A DNA stretch of 64,000 nucleotides from Hyphomicrobiaceae bacterium. GTDB taxonomy: Bacteria; Pseudomonadota; Alphaproteobacteria; Rhizobiales; Hyphomicrobiaceae. Within the stretch, counting starts at the first letter, position 1. Every line of letters begins with the position of its first letter. The position numbers and the translations under genes are program-made. The DNA lies in assembly GCA_041397645.1 (NCBI GenBank), contig JAWKWE010000008.1, positions 1 to 64,000 on the forward strand, read 5' to 3'. Of this stretch, positions 52,820-61,117 are shown one piece after another. A model generated the notes under the pieces. It was not told where the DNA came from, ran no database searches, and was given only the letters and a program-made list of their open reading frames with translations.

Positions 52820-54853
52820 TTAAAGGGATTGTGCTACCCGGATGCCCTCGTCAATCGCGCGCAAAGCGTCCAGTTCGGCGGCCTCCTTGGCGCCACCGAT
52901 GACAGTTGCCGGAATACCCCGCTCCACCAGTGCGGCATGAAGCGTGTCGTCAGATTGTTGTCCGGTGCAAAGCACGATCGTGTCGACTACGATGACCTGG
53001 CGCCGACCATCGATCATGATGTGCAGACCCTCGTCGTCGATTCGTTCATAGCTGACGCCCGTCAGCATCTCGACGCCATACTTGCGGAGGGCGTTGCGAA
53101 GGATCCAGCCTGTGGAAACGCCGAGTCCGTCCCCGGGCTTGGAGGTTTTACGCTGCAGCATGATCACCTTGCGGGTGCCACTCACGGGTGCCAGCGGATC
53201 GGCTTTGAGTGCGCCCGCCGCGGAGAAACTTCCATCCACGCCCCAAGTGTGGAAGAAGGCCTCGCTGCCGTTGGTTTCAACAGGGGGGGTGACAAGAAAC
53301 TCGGCCACGTCGAAGCCGATCCCGCCAGCGCCCATGATCGCAACCGATTTTCCCGCGGTCCGTTCCCCCGACAGGATTTCTGCATAGGTCGCCACCTTGG
53401 GGTGGTCGATGCCCGGCAGATCGGGGATGCGTGGGCCGACGCCGGTGGCAATCACCACATGATCGTACCCGCTCAGATCCTTGGGGGAGGCGCGGCGGCC
53501 AAGATGCAGGTTGACCCCGAGCTTGTCCACCTGGCGTCGGAAGTAGCGAATGGTATCGTCGAATTCGTTCTTGCCCGGAACTGCACGCGCCAGCATAAGC
53601 TGCCCGCCGAGGGTTCGGGAAGCTTCAAACAATGATACGATATGACCGCGTCGTGCCGCTTCCGTTGCGGTAGCCATCCCTGCTGCGCCGCCGCCGACAA
53701 CGGCGATCCTTTTCTGCCCGGCGGCAACAGTGTCGCTCAGCTCGGACTCGCGACCGGCGCGAGGATTGACGAGGCAACTTACCGCTCGGCCAGAAAAAAT
53801 GTAGTCAAGGCAAGCCTGATTGCAGGCGATGCAGGTGTTGATTTCGTCTACCCGCCCCTCTCTGATCTTGTTCACAAAAAAAGGATCAGCGAGCATTGGT
53901 CGTGCCATGGAGATAAGATCTGCATCGCCGCTTTCGAGGATGTCCTCAGCCATATCAGCAGTGCTGATGCGGTTCGATGCGACAACGGGGATGGACACGG
54001 CAGCGCGGACCCGCGCGGCAGCCTTGCGCCAAGCTCCTCGCGGTACCGGATAGGCTATCGTCGGCACGCGAGCCTCGTGCCAACCAATACCCGTGTTGAT
54101 AATGTCGGCGCCGGCAGCTTCGACCTTACGGGCTAGGGCGGCGATTTCATCCGCTGGCGCGCCGCCCTCGATCAGATCGGCAGCCGAAATGCGATAGATG
54201 ATCAGTAGATCCGAACCGCAACGCTGTCGTACCGCGCGTACAATCTCGACCGGAAAGCGATGGCGCTTCTCTACACTGCCTCCCCAGGAATCTTCGCGCT
54301 TGTTGGTGTGAGTCACCGTAAATTCGTTGATGAGATAGCCCTCTGAACCCATTATTTCCACGCCGTCAAAGCCTGCGGCCTGCGCATTTGCTGCCGCTTC
54401 GGCGAATTGATCGATTGTGCGCAGGATGTCGCTATCAGTCATCTCGCGCGGGATATGTCGATTGATTGGCGCGCGAATGGGGGACGGGGCTACGCAGCCG
54501 ACAATCTTTGCATAGCGCCCTGCGTGAAGGAGTTGCGCGCAGATAAGGGCGCCCTCCTGATGTACTGCGTCGCAGATGGGGCGCAGCGCCTGAGCCTCAT
54601 TGGGGTCGTCAAGACGCGGCCCTTGAGGGTCGAGTACGCCCTCGGCGTTAGGCGAAAACCCGCCAGTTACGATGAGCGCAACACCGCCCTGCGCACGTTC
54701 GGCGTAGAAGGCAAGTTGCGCCGCGATCGGATCGGGCTTGCACTCGAGCTTAGTGTGCATTGAACCCATGATGATCCGGTTGCGCATTTCGTGGCGTCCG
54801 ACCTTAAGCGGCGAAAGCAATCTGGTGTACGTTGACGAAACCGGCGTGTTCAT
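52820..54853 (-). CDS. fadH: 2,4-dienoyl-CoA reductase (FadH type)
   Basis: This 677-residue protein has an N-terminal flavin barrel (old yellow enzyme fold), a 4Fe-4S site and a C-terminal FAD/NADPH domain, the layout of E. coli FadH. The cluster cysteines are C341, C344, C348 and C360 (C-x2-C-x3-C-x11-C). Tyr173 and His259 match the proton donors Tyr166 and His252. FAD and NADPH motifs are VVGGGAAGMATA and IMGAGGIGFDVAEFL. It reduces dienoyl-CoAs that arise from unsaturated acids. The start at 54853 follows GGGAGGA. The gene is divergent from the dehydrogenase operon across an operator. Confidence 0.95.
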   Translation of the reverse strand: MNTPVSSTYTRLLSPLKVGRHEMRNRIIMGSMHTKLECKPDPIAAQLAFYAERAQGGVALIVTGGFSPNAEGVLDPQGPRLDDPNEAQALRPICDAVHQEGALICAQLLHAGRYAKIVGCVAPSPIRAPINRHIPREMTDSDILRTIDQFAEAAANAQAAGFDGVEIMGSEGYLINEFTVTHTNKREDSWGGSVEKRHRFPVEIVRAVRQRCGSDLLIIYRISAADLIEGGAPADEIAALARKVEAAGADIINTGIGWHEARVPTIAYPVPRGAWRKAAARVRAAVSIPVVASNRISTADMAEDILESGDADLISMARPMLADPFFVNKIREGRVDEINTCIACNQACLDYIFSGRAVSCLVNPRAGRESELSDTVAAGQKRIAVVGGGAAGMATATEAARRGHIVSLFEASRTLGGQLMLARAVPGKNEFDDTIRYFRRQVDKLGVNLHLGRRASPKDLSGYDHVVIATGVGPRIPDLPGIDHPKVATYAEILSGERTAGKSVAIMGAGGIGFDVAEFLVTPPVETNGSEAFFHTWGVDGSFSAAGALKADPLAPVSGTRKVIMLQRKTSKPGDGLGVSTGWILRNALRKYGVEMLTGVSYERIDDEGLHIMIDGRRQVIVVDTIVLCTGQQSDDTLHAALVERGIPATVIGGAKEAAELDALRAIDEGIRVAQSL

Positions 54854-54881
54854 AATTTTCCTCCCTCGGCACTTGCCGCCT

Positions 54882-54909
54882 ATTCTAACGTTTGTTAGGT
54901 TTCGTGCAA
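54882..54909 (-). promoter_or_regulatory. fadH promoter containing the TetR-type operator
   Basis: On the minus strand TTGCAC (54909-54904) and TAGAAT (54887-54882) are 16 bases apart. The operator CTAACGTTTGTTAG at 54885-54898 lies across the -10 box and spacer, with perfect 5-bp arms. Binding would block fadH directly. It would probably also block the divergent operon that starts at 54946, whose own promoter boxes are not clear. Confidence 0.78.
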
Positions 54910-54945
54910 AGTCGATTTTAAAGGGCTTTGCGGGAGGACCATTCA

Positions 54946-56127
54946 ATGCCTTTTCAGCCGACGGAGGATCAGGTCGCTTTTCGCGAGGTGGCCCGGCGCT
55001 TTGCGCGCGAACGATTGGCCGGCGGCTATCAAAAACGTGCCAAAGGCCATGTTCTTGATAGGGAACTGATCCGTGAAATGGGTTCGCTCGGTCTCATTGC
55101 GCCGGATCTTCCTGAAAAACTTGGCGGAATGGGCGAGAGCTCCGTTACAGCCGGTCTAATCACCGAACAAATCGCCTATGCCGATTTTAACGTCAGCTAC
55201 GTGCAACTGCTGGGCTCGCTCATGGGCGGCATGGTCGCCAAACACGCCTCGGAAGACATCGCACGCGATTGGGTACCGCGCGTTATCGCCGGGGAAGCAG
55301 TAATTGGGCTCGGGCTTACCGAGCCACGCGGGGGTTCGGATGCGGCAAACCTTCAGCTGCGGGCCGACAAATCGGGCAATGGCTGGCGGCTCAATGGCGA
55401 AAAGACCTCGATGAGCTTTGCCGCACAGGCGGACGCTGCCGTTGTCTTCGCCCGCACCGGCGATCCACAGGGCGGATCGCGCGGCGTCAGTGCATTCTTT
55501 GTCAACTTGACGGAAAAAGGGATCAAGCGGACCCACTTCGACGACATCGGGACCAAGCCGGTCGGCCGCGGCTCGGTTTTCTTCGACGATGTCAATGTGC
55601 CGGCTGAATGCCTGATGGGCGAACAGGACCGCGCCTTTGGCACCATCATGGCCGGCTTTGACTATAGCCGCGCGCTGATCGGTCTGGAGTGCCTTGGTCC
55701 GGCGCAGGCCTCCGTTGATGAGACCTGGGGTTACGTGCAGGAACGCGAGGCATTCGGCGCGCCGCTCGCCCAATACCAGGGCGTTACCTTTCCGCTCGCA
55801 GAGGCCGAGACCCAGCTGACGATGATGCGTCAACTCTGCTATTTCACCCTCGATCTCCGCGATCGCGATATGCAGCATACGGCCGAAGCGGCCATGTGCA
55901 AATGGTATGTGCCTAAGACAGCCTGCGAGATCATACAGCAGTGTCTGATCTTGCACGGGCACTACGGCTACACAACCGACCTGCCGCACCATCAGCGCTA
56001 CAACGACGTGCTCGGGCTTCAAATTGGCGACGGCACGGCGCAAATCCAGAAGCTCGTCATAGCGCGCGAGAAGATTGGTCGCGTGGCGCTCCAGTACGAC
56101 AAGCGATCGAAGGGAGCGGCAAAATGA
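54946..56127 (+). CDS. Acyl-CoA dehydrogenase with aspartate at the base position
   Basis: The 393-residue dehydrogenase has GLTEPRGGSDAANLQ, FDYSRALIGLECLG and LHGHYGYTTDLPHH. At the C-terminal base position it reads QIGDGTAQIQKL, aspartate where medium-chain enzymes have glutamate (YEGT). The isovaleryl-type position is serine. Aspartate variants occur, as I recall, among dehydrogenases acting on cyclohexane-type acyl-CoAs. That would agree with the BadH-like SDR, but it is inference. The ATG has GGGAGGA upstream. The gene overlaps the hydratase by 4 bases. Confidence 0.9.
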   Translation: MPFQPTEDQVAFREVARRFARERLAGGYQKRAKGHVLDRELIREMGSLGLIAPDLPEKLGGMGESSVTAGLITEQIAYADFNVSYVQLLGSLMGGMVAKHASEDIARDWVPRVIAGEAVIGLGLTEPRGGSDAANLQLRADKSGNGWRLNGEKTSMSFAAQADAAVVFARTGDPQGGSRGVSAFFVNLTEKGIKRTHFDDIGTKPVGRGSVFFDDVNVPAECLMGEQDRAFGTIMAGFDYSRALIGLECLGPAQASVDETWGYVQEREAFGAPLAQYQGVTFPLAEAETQLTMMRQLCYFTLDLRDRDMQHTAEAAMCKWYVPKTACEIIQQCLILHGHYGYTTDLPHHQRYNDVLGLQIGDGTAQIQKLVIAREKIGRVALQYDKRSKGAAK

Positions 56128-56903
56128 GCGATCCGGTCAAGACCCGAACCGAAGGCAGCACTGGAATCATCGAGTTAAGTCGGCCGGAGAAACTCAATAG
56201 TCTTTCTCTCGAGGTGCATCAGCTAATCGATGCGGCCCGTGCGAACTTTGAAAACGACGGTGGGGTCCGTGCGCTTCTGATCTGCGCTCAGGGAAAGCAT
56301 TTTTGCACAGGGGCTGACCTCGTCGAAGTTAAGGCCAAAATGAACGATCCGGTGGCGCTGGATCTTTTCATTGGCTTCGGCATGGGCGTGCTGCGCCGGC
56401 TTGAGCAGAGTAGCCTGCCGGTCGTCGTGGCGGTCCAGGGCCTATGCCTCGCAGGAGGCATAGAATTGATGTTGTCGTGCGACGTCTGTTTTGCCGCGGA
56501 GACCGCGCAGTTTGGTGATCAGCACGCGCAATTTGGACTCGTTCCGGGATGGGGTGGAAGCCAGCGGTTGGTGCGTCAAATGGGTCTGCGTCGAGCGTTA
56601 GATCTGATGTTTTCTGCGCGTTGGTTGAAGGCGAATGAAGCGAAGGCGGCTGGCCTCGTCAACTATGTGGTGGCTGACGACCAACTCCGCACGGAGGCCC
56701 TGGCTTACTGTCAGAAGATCGGTACGCGCTCGCGGCGGGGCATAGCTGAAATGAAGCGGCTGGGGCGCGAGGGTATTGAGCTGTCGCTCGAGCAGGGCAT
56801 GCGCCTTGAACGCGATTCTGCATTGCGCCACTTGCCAGGTGCGGACGTGGCCGAGGGGCTGTCGGCGTTTGCCGGTCGTCGAGAGCCGAAGTTCAATCAA
56901 TAA
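56124..56903 (+). CDS. Enoyl-CoA hydratase (crotonase family)
   Basis: The 259-residue crotonase has GKHFCTGADLVEV and QGLCLAGGIELMLSCDV, with the first catalytic glutamate present in GGIEL. The second site reads FGDQHAQFGLVPGWGGSQRL, with histidine where most hydratases have glutamate. It could hydrate the glutaconyl-type product of the nearby carboxylase before the lyase step. The start is fixed by ATGA overlap with the dehydrogenase. Confidence 0.9.
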   Translation: MSDPVKTRTEGSTGIIELSRPEKLNSLSLEVHQLIDAARANFENDGGVRALLICAQGKHFCTGADLVEVKAKMNDPVALDLFIGFGMGVLRRLEQSSLPVVVAVQGLCLAGGIELMLSCDVCFAAETAQFGDQHAQFGLVPGWGGSQRLVRQMGLRRALDLMFSARWLKANEAKAAGLVNYVVADDQLRTEALAYCQKIGTRSRRGIAEMKRLGREGIELSLEQGMRLERDSALRHLPGADVAEGLSAFAGRREPKFNQ

Positions 56904-56919
56904 CGCCACGGGGTTCAAC

Positions 56920-58080
56920 ATGGATTTCAACTTGAACGATGAGCAGCGCCAAATCTACGAATATGGCGCTCAGTTGGCGCAAAGCTTTGACAACGCCTAT
57001 TGGCTTGACCATGCGCGCCGGCATGTTTTCCCGCAGGAAATGTTCTCAAAGATCGCTGAGGATGGATTTTTGGGGCTTATGGTGCCCCAAGAATATGGCG
57101 GAGCAGGGCTCGGGATGACCGAGATGGCACTATTTATGGAGGGCACGGCGAATCACGGCATTCCACTTTTGATGATGGTCGTGGGACCGACCATGTCATT
57201 GGCGCACATTGCCAACCATGGAAGTGAATTTCAAAAGAAGGAGCTTTTACCAAAGGCGTGTCGCGGAGAGATCCAGTTTTGTTTTGCGATCACTGAGCCG
57301 GGAGCCGGATCGAACACCATTAAAGCCCGCACCCTTGCACGGCAAAGGGGCAACCGTTTTTCTCTAACGGGCGAGAAGACGTTTATTACTGGCGCTGATG
57401 TTGCCGACTATTGCCTGGTAGTGGCGCGTACGAAGTCGCATGAAGAGGTTCAACGCAAAACCGATGGCTTCACACTTTTCGCGGTCGATCTGAAGAAAAA
57501 GGGGATCGATAAGCAACGAGTAAAAATTTCGATTCCGCTACCCGAGGAACAATGGACGCTATTCTTCGACGACGTTGATCTGGGACCCGAAGATGTTGTG
57601 GGCCATGTGGACGAAGGCTTCTCGATTCTTTTCGATTCACTCAATCCCGAGCGTATCATCCTGGCGGCATTATGCTGCGGAATTGGCCGATTTGCGCTCA
57701 ATAAGGGCGTCGCCTATGCGTCGCAGCGCAACGTATTTGGCCAGCCTATCGGTGCGCATCAAGGTGTCCAACATCCGATGGCCAAGGCGCATACCGCTGT
57801 CGAGATGGCGAGCCTCATGACTCGTCGAGCAGCTTGGGAATTCGACAATAGCCTACCCGCCGGCGCCTCGTCCAACATGGCGAAATACGCGGCTGCAGAG
57901 GCAGGTATCGAGGCGGTGGATGCGGCGCTCCAGGCTCATGGCGGATCGGGGTTTACCGAAGACACCGGCATCTACGAGCTGTATCCACTGATGCGTTTGC
58001 TGCGCACAGCGCCGGTCAATCGCGAGCTGTGTCTGAGCTTCATCGGCGAGAAAGTCATGGGTCTGCCGCGCTCCTACTGA
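56920..58080 (+). CDS. Acyl-CoA dehydrogenase
   Basis: The 386-residue flavoenzyme has AITEPGAGSNTIKARTL, EKTFITGADVADYCLVVART and AQRNVFGQPIGAHQGVQH-like elements. A glutamate in LNPERIILAALCCG matches the isovaleryl-type base. The C-terminal medium-chain motif is replaced by LYPLMRLLRTAPVNRELC. It is the second dehydrogenase of this operon. The ATG at 56920 is the first start after the hydratase stop. Confidence 0.9.
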   Translation: MDFNLNDEQRQIYEYGAQLAQSFDNAYWLDHARRHVFPQEMFSKIAEDGFLGLMVPQEYGGAGLGMTEMALFMEGTANHGIPLLMMVVGPTMSLAHIANHGSEFQKKELLPKACRGEIQFCFAITEPGAGSNTIKARTLARQRGNRFSLTGEKTFITGADVADYCLVVARTKSHEEVQRKTDGFTLFAVDLKKKGIDKQRVKISIPLPEEQWTLFFDDVDLGPEDVVGHVDEGFSILFDSLNPERIILAALCCGIGRFALNKGVAYASQRNVFGQPIGAHQGVQHPMAKAHTAVEMASLMTRRAAWEFDNSLPAGASSNMAKYAAAEAGIEAVDAALQAHGGSGFTEDTGIYELYPLMRLLRTAPVNRELCLSFIGEKVMGLPRSY

Positions 58081-58109
58081 CAGTTGCGGATCGATAAGGA
58101 GGCTAAGCA

Positions 58110-59501
58110 ATGGATTTCGGGATCAGTTTCCGGCGAACTGACGCTTACGAACGCTCGGGCTCGCGCTGCTGGCATGAAATCGAAGCGACCCCGCTCAACG
58201 AGGTTCGACGCGTTCAGGAAGAAAAGTTGATCGCGCAGATGGCCTATTTGAAGGGCAACTCGGAGTTCTACCAGAAGAAGCTGGATGCGGCCGGTGTCCG
58301 GTTCGACGACGTACGCACTATCGAGGATTTGCAGAAGCTGCCCTACACATTCAAAGCAGAGATCCGCGATAGTCTTGCCGCCCGCAAGCCATTCGGCCTT
58401 CACCTCGCGGCGAGACGTGAAGACATAATTCAGATGCAAGCCTCATCCGGCACGACGGGCAGTCCATCTTATGTTGCCCTGACCCAGTCCGACGCCGCGA
58501 TGTGGCATGAAATGTCAGCGCGTTGCTTCTTTGCTAACGGCGTGCGACCTGGCGACACGGTGCTGCATGCCTTTTCGTTAGCCAAGGGCTTTGTTGGTGG
58601 AATTCCCGTCATGCAAGGTTTGCAATACATGGGCGCGATCGACGTTCCTATCGGCGCCGATGGTGGGGCGGACCGCCTCATTCGTGCATGTGCCGACATC
58701 CGCCCGCGCTGCGTCGTTGGAGCACCTAACTTTGTTCTACATCTGGGAGAGAAAACGCCCGAAGTCTTGGGCATTCAGGCGTCGCAACTGGGTGTTGAGC
58801 GAGTCATCGTGGGCGGCGAGCCGGGTGGCGGCATTCCAACGGTGCGCCGCCGTATTGAAGAACTTTGGGGTGCGAAATGCACCGAGTTGCTTGGTGGTAC
58901 TGACCTTGGTGTGACCTATTGGGCCGAGTGCGAAGAGCAGTCGGGCATGCACATGGTCAGCATGGACTACATTATTACCGAACTCCTCGACCCCGATACC
59001 GGAGAAATCATCCCCTTCGAAGATGGTGCTCGTGGTGAGATGGTTTATACGGCCATTGGCCGACAAGCGAGTCCGCTTCTACGCTTCCGCTCTGGCGACT
59101 ACATCGAGGTGCTAGGTACAAGTTGCTCCTGCGGTCGAACAGGGCCCAAAATTCGCTGCATCGGTCGCACCGACGACATGCTTATTGTCCGCGGTGCAAA
59201 TGTGTTTCCCTCAGCCATTCATAGCGTTATCGGCGAAATGATGCCCGACACCAACGGCGTTGTTCGAGTTGTTGCCGACTTCGAAGGGCACACGACGCAG
59301 TCGGCACTCAAAGTGATTGTCGAACGCGGACCCCACCGACCTCCTGACACAGACGAGGAGCTAAAAAGCAAAATCGAGGCGCGTTTACGCGATGCGCTTG
59401 TATTCAAGGCCGACGTCCGTATCGTGAAGCCCGATACGTTCGAGAAGCCCGGCGCAGCGAAGGTTGCGCTTACTCTCCGTAAATACCCCGATCTGACATG
59501 A
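58110..59501 (+). CDS. Phenylacetate-CoA-ligase-like acyl-CoA ligase (PaaK family)
   Basis: The 463-residue ligase has the canonical ATP motif ASSGTTGSPSY (111-121), ELLGGTDLGVTYWAEC and RTDDMLIVRGANVFPSAI, all typical of PaaK. A Cys-rich CSCGRTGPKI segment is also a family trait. It activates an aromatic, alicyclic or aliphatic acid. AAGGAGG precedes the ATG at ideal distance, implying strong translation. It overlaps the carboxyltransferase by 4 bases, so it likely makes the substrate of this second carboxylase pathway. Confidence 0.93.
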   Translation: MDFGISFRRTDAYERSGSRCWHEIEATPLNEVRRVQEEKLIAQMAYLKGNSEFYQKKLDAAGVRFDDVRTIEDLQKLPYTFKAEIRDSLAARKPFGLHLAARREDIIQMQASSGTTGSPSYVALTQSDAAMWHEMSARCFFANGVRPGDTVLHAFSLAKGFVGGIPVMQGLQYMGAIDVPIGADGGADRLIRACADIRPRCVVGAPNFVLHLGEKTPEVLGIQASQLGVERVIVGGEPGGGIPTVRRRIEELWGAKCTELLGGTDLGVTYWAECEEQSGMHMVSMDYIITELLDPDTGEIIPFEDGARGEMVYTAIGRQASPLLRFRSGDYIEVLGTSCSCGRTGPKIRCIGRTDDMLIVRGANVFPSAIHSVIGEMMPDTNGVVRVVADFEGHTTQSALKVIVERGPHRPPDTDEELKSKIEARLRDALVFKADVRIVKPDTFEKPGAAKVALTLRKYPDLT

Positions 59502-61105
59502 CAATCTTCAAATCACTCCTGGACAAGGGTTCGGAAAATTTCCGAGCGAACGATGCGCAATACCGCGCAAGAATTAGAAGACTGCACGAGCTGCGGCTGG
59601 AACAACGTGCCGGCGGCCCGCCCAAAGCACGGGAGCGACACGAGGAGAAGGGCAAGATCTTGCCACGTGATCGCGTCGAACGGCTGATTGATCCAGGAAG
59701 CCCCTTTTTGGAGCTGGGTGAACTTGCGGGCCTAAATAAGTATGAAGGCGTGCCTCCTGGTGCGGGCATCATCACCGGCATTGGCGTGATCGAAGGGCGC
59801 CACTGCATGATCATTGCGAACGACGCCACCGTGAAGGGCGGCACTTATTTCGGTATGACGAGCAAGAAGCATGTGCGCGCTCAGCGTGTCGCTTGGAGCA
59901 ACCGGCTGCCGGTGATCACGTTGGTGGATAGTGGTGGAGCCTTTCTGCCCGAACAAGCGAACATTTTCCCTGACGAGGGCCAGTTCGGCTCGATCTTCCA
60001 CAATCAAGTAGGCATGTCGGGCGATGGCATTCCGCAGATTGCCGTGGTGATGGGGCCTTGTACCGCAGGGGGTGCCTATATTCCGGCGTTGTGCGACGAG
60101 GTTGTGATCGTGCGCGGTCAAGGATTCATGTACCTTGGCGGGCCCGAACTGACGTTCGCCGCGACTGGCGAACGGGTCGACGCCGAAACATTAGGCGGCG
60201 GCAAGATGCATTGCGCAATCTCGGGAGTGACCGACCATCTGGCTGAAAATGACGCCCATGCGCTGGCGATTACTCGACAAATCGTCGCACATCTTGGCGA
60301 GAAGACCAGTCCTCGGAAAACTCCCGTTGTGCCGAGTCCGCCCGCTTATCCGGTTGATGAAATCTACGGCATCGTCAGTCGTGACGCCAAGGTGCCAACC
60401 GATAATCGCGAAATCGTCGCGCGCCTCGTCGATGGCAGCGAACTACACGAGTTCAAGCCACTGTATGGCGACACTTTGATCACTGGTTGGGCACGTATTC
60501 ACGGCCACGAGGTCGGCATCCTGGCCAACAACGGAGTGCTCTTTGTCGAGGCAGCTTTGAAGGCTGCGCATTTCATTAACCTCTGCGTGCAGCGCGACAT
60601 TCCGCTTGTCTTTCTCGCCGACGTTAATGGCTTCATGGTTGGACGCGAAGTAGAGCAGGCAGGCATCGCGAAGGCGGGCGCCAAGATGATTACTGCCATG
60701 TCGTCGGCTCGCGTGCCGAAGTTCACGGTGATCACCGGTGGCTCCTACGGTGCGGGCTACCTCGCAATGTTGGGCCGACCGTTTCAGCCCGACGCCATGT
60801 TTGCCTGGCCGAACGGACGCGCGGCCATCATGGGACCAGAGCAGGCAGCGAGCGTGCTGTCCCAAGTGCGCGCTCAGATCAACGACCGAGAAGGCAAAAG
60901 GTGGACCGCCGAAGAAGAAGAGGTTTTCAAGGCACCGATTCGTCGCGAGTATGAGACGTTTCAGGATGCGTACAATTTCGCATCGAATCTTTGGATTGAC
61001 GGCGTTATCGAGCCCGCCGAAACGCGCGATGTGCTCGCGCTGCTCCTAGATGTCGCCTCCCGACGTCCGAAGGTTGACAGCCACTTCGGCGTTTTTCGGT
61101 TTTAG
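59498..61105 (+). CDS. Acyl-CoA carboxylase carboxyltransferase (MCC/GCC-like), second copy
   Basis: The 535-residue carboxyltransferase has GPCTAGGAYIPALCDEV, LADVNGFMVGREVEQAGI and ITGGSYGAGYLAMLGRPF. It differs from the copy at 31 kb in these sites (NYGMCGRAF there, YLAMLGRPF here), so the two probably have different substrates rather than being recent duplicates. A fused biotin carboxylase/carrier and an HMG-CoA-lyase-like enzyme follow, a methylcrotonyl-type arrangement. Confidence 0.92.
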   Translation: MTIFKSLLDKGSENFRANDAQYRARIRRLHELRLEQRAGGPPKARERHEEKGKILPRDRVERLIDPGSPFLELGELAGLNKYEGVPPGAGIITGIGVIEGRHCMIIANDATVKGGTYFGMTSKKHVRAQRVAWSNRLPVITLVDSGGAFLPEQANIFPDEGQFGSIFHNQVGMSGDGIPQIAVVMGPCTAGGAYIPALCDEVVIVRGQGFMYLGGPELTFAATGERVDAETLGGGKMHCAISGVTDHLAENDAHALAITRQIVAHLGEKTSPRKTPVVPSPPAYPVDEIYGIVSRDAKVPTDNREIVARLVDGSELHEFKPLYGDTLITGWARIHGHEVGILANNGVLFVEAALKAAHFINLCVQRDIPLVFLADVNGFMVGREVEQAGIAKAGAKMITAMSSARVPKFTVITGGSYGAGYLAMLGRPFQPDAMFAWPNGRAAIMGPEQAASVLSQVRAQINDREGKRWTAEEEEVFKAPIRREYETFQDAYNFASNLWIDGVIEPAETRDVLALLLDVASRRPKVDSHFGVFRF

Positions 61106-61117
61106 GTGCGCCAGACC

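Noticed and set aside
55156..56043. Minus-strand frame of 295 codons
   Set aside because: It is antisense to the dehydrogenase at 54946-56127 and has no motif.
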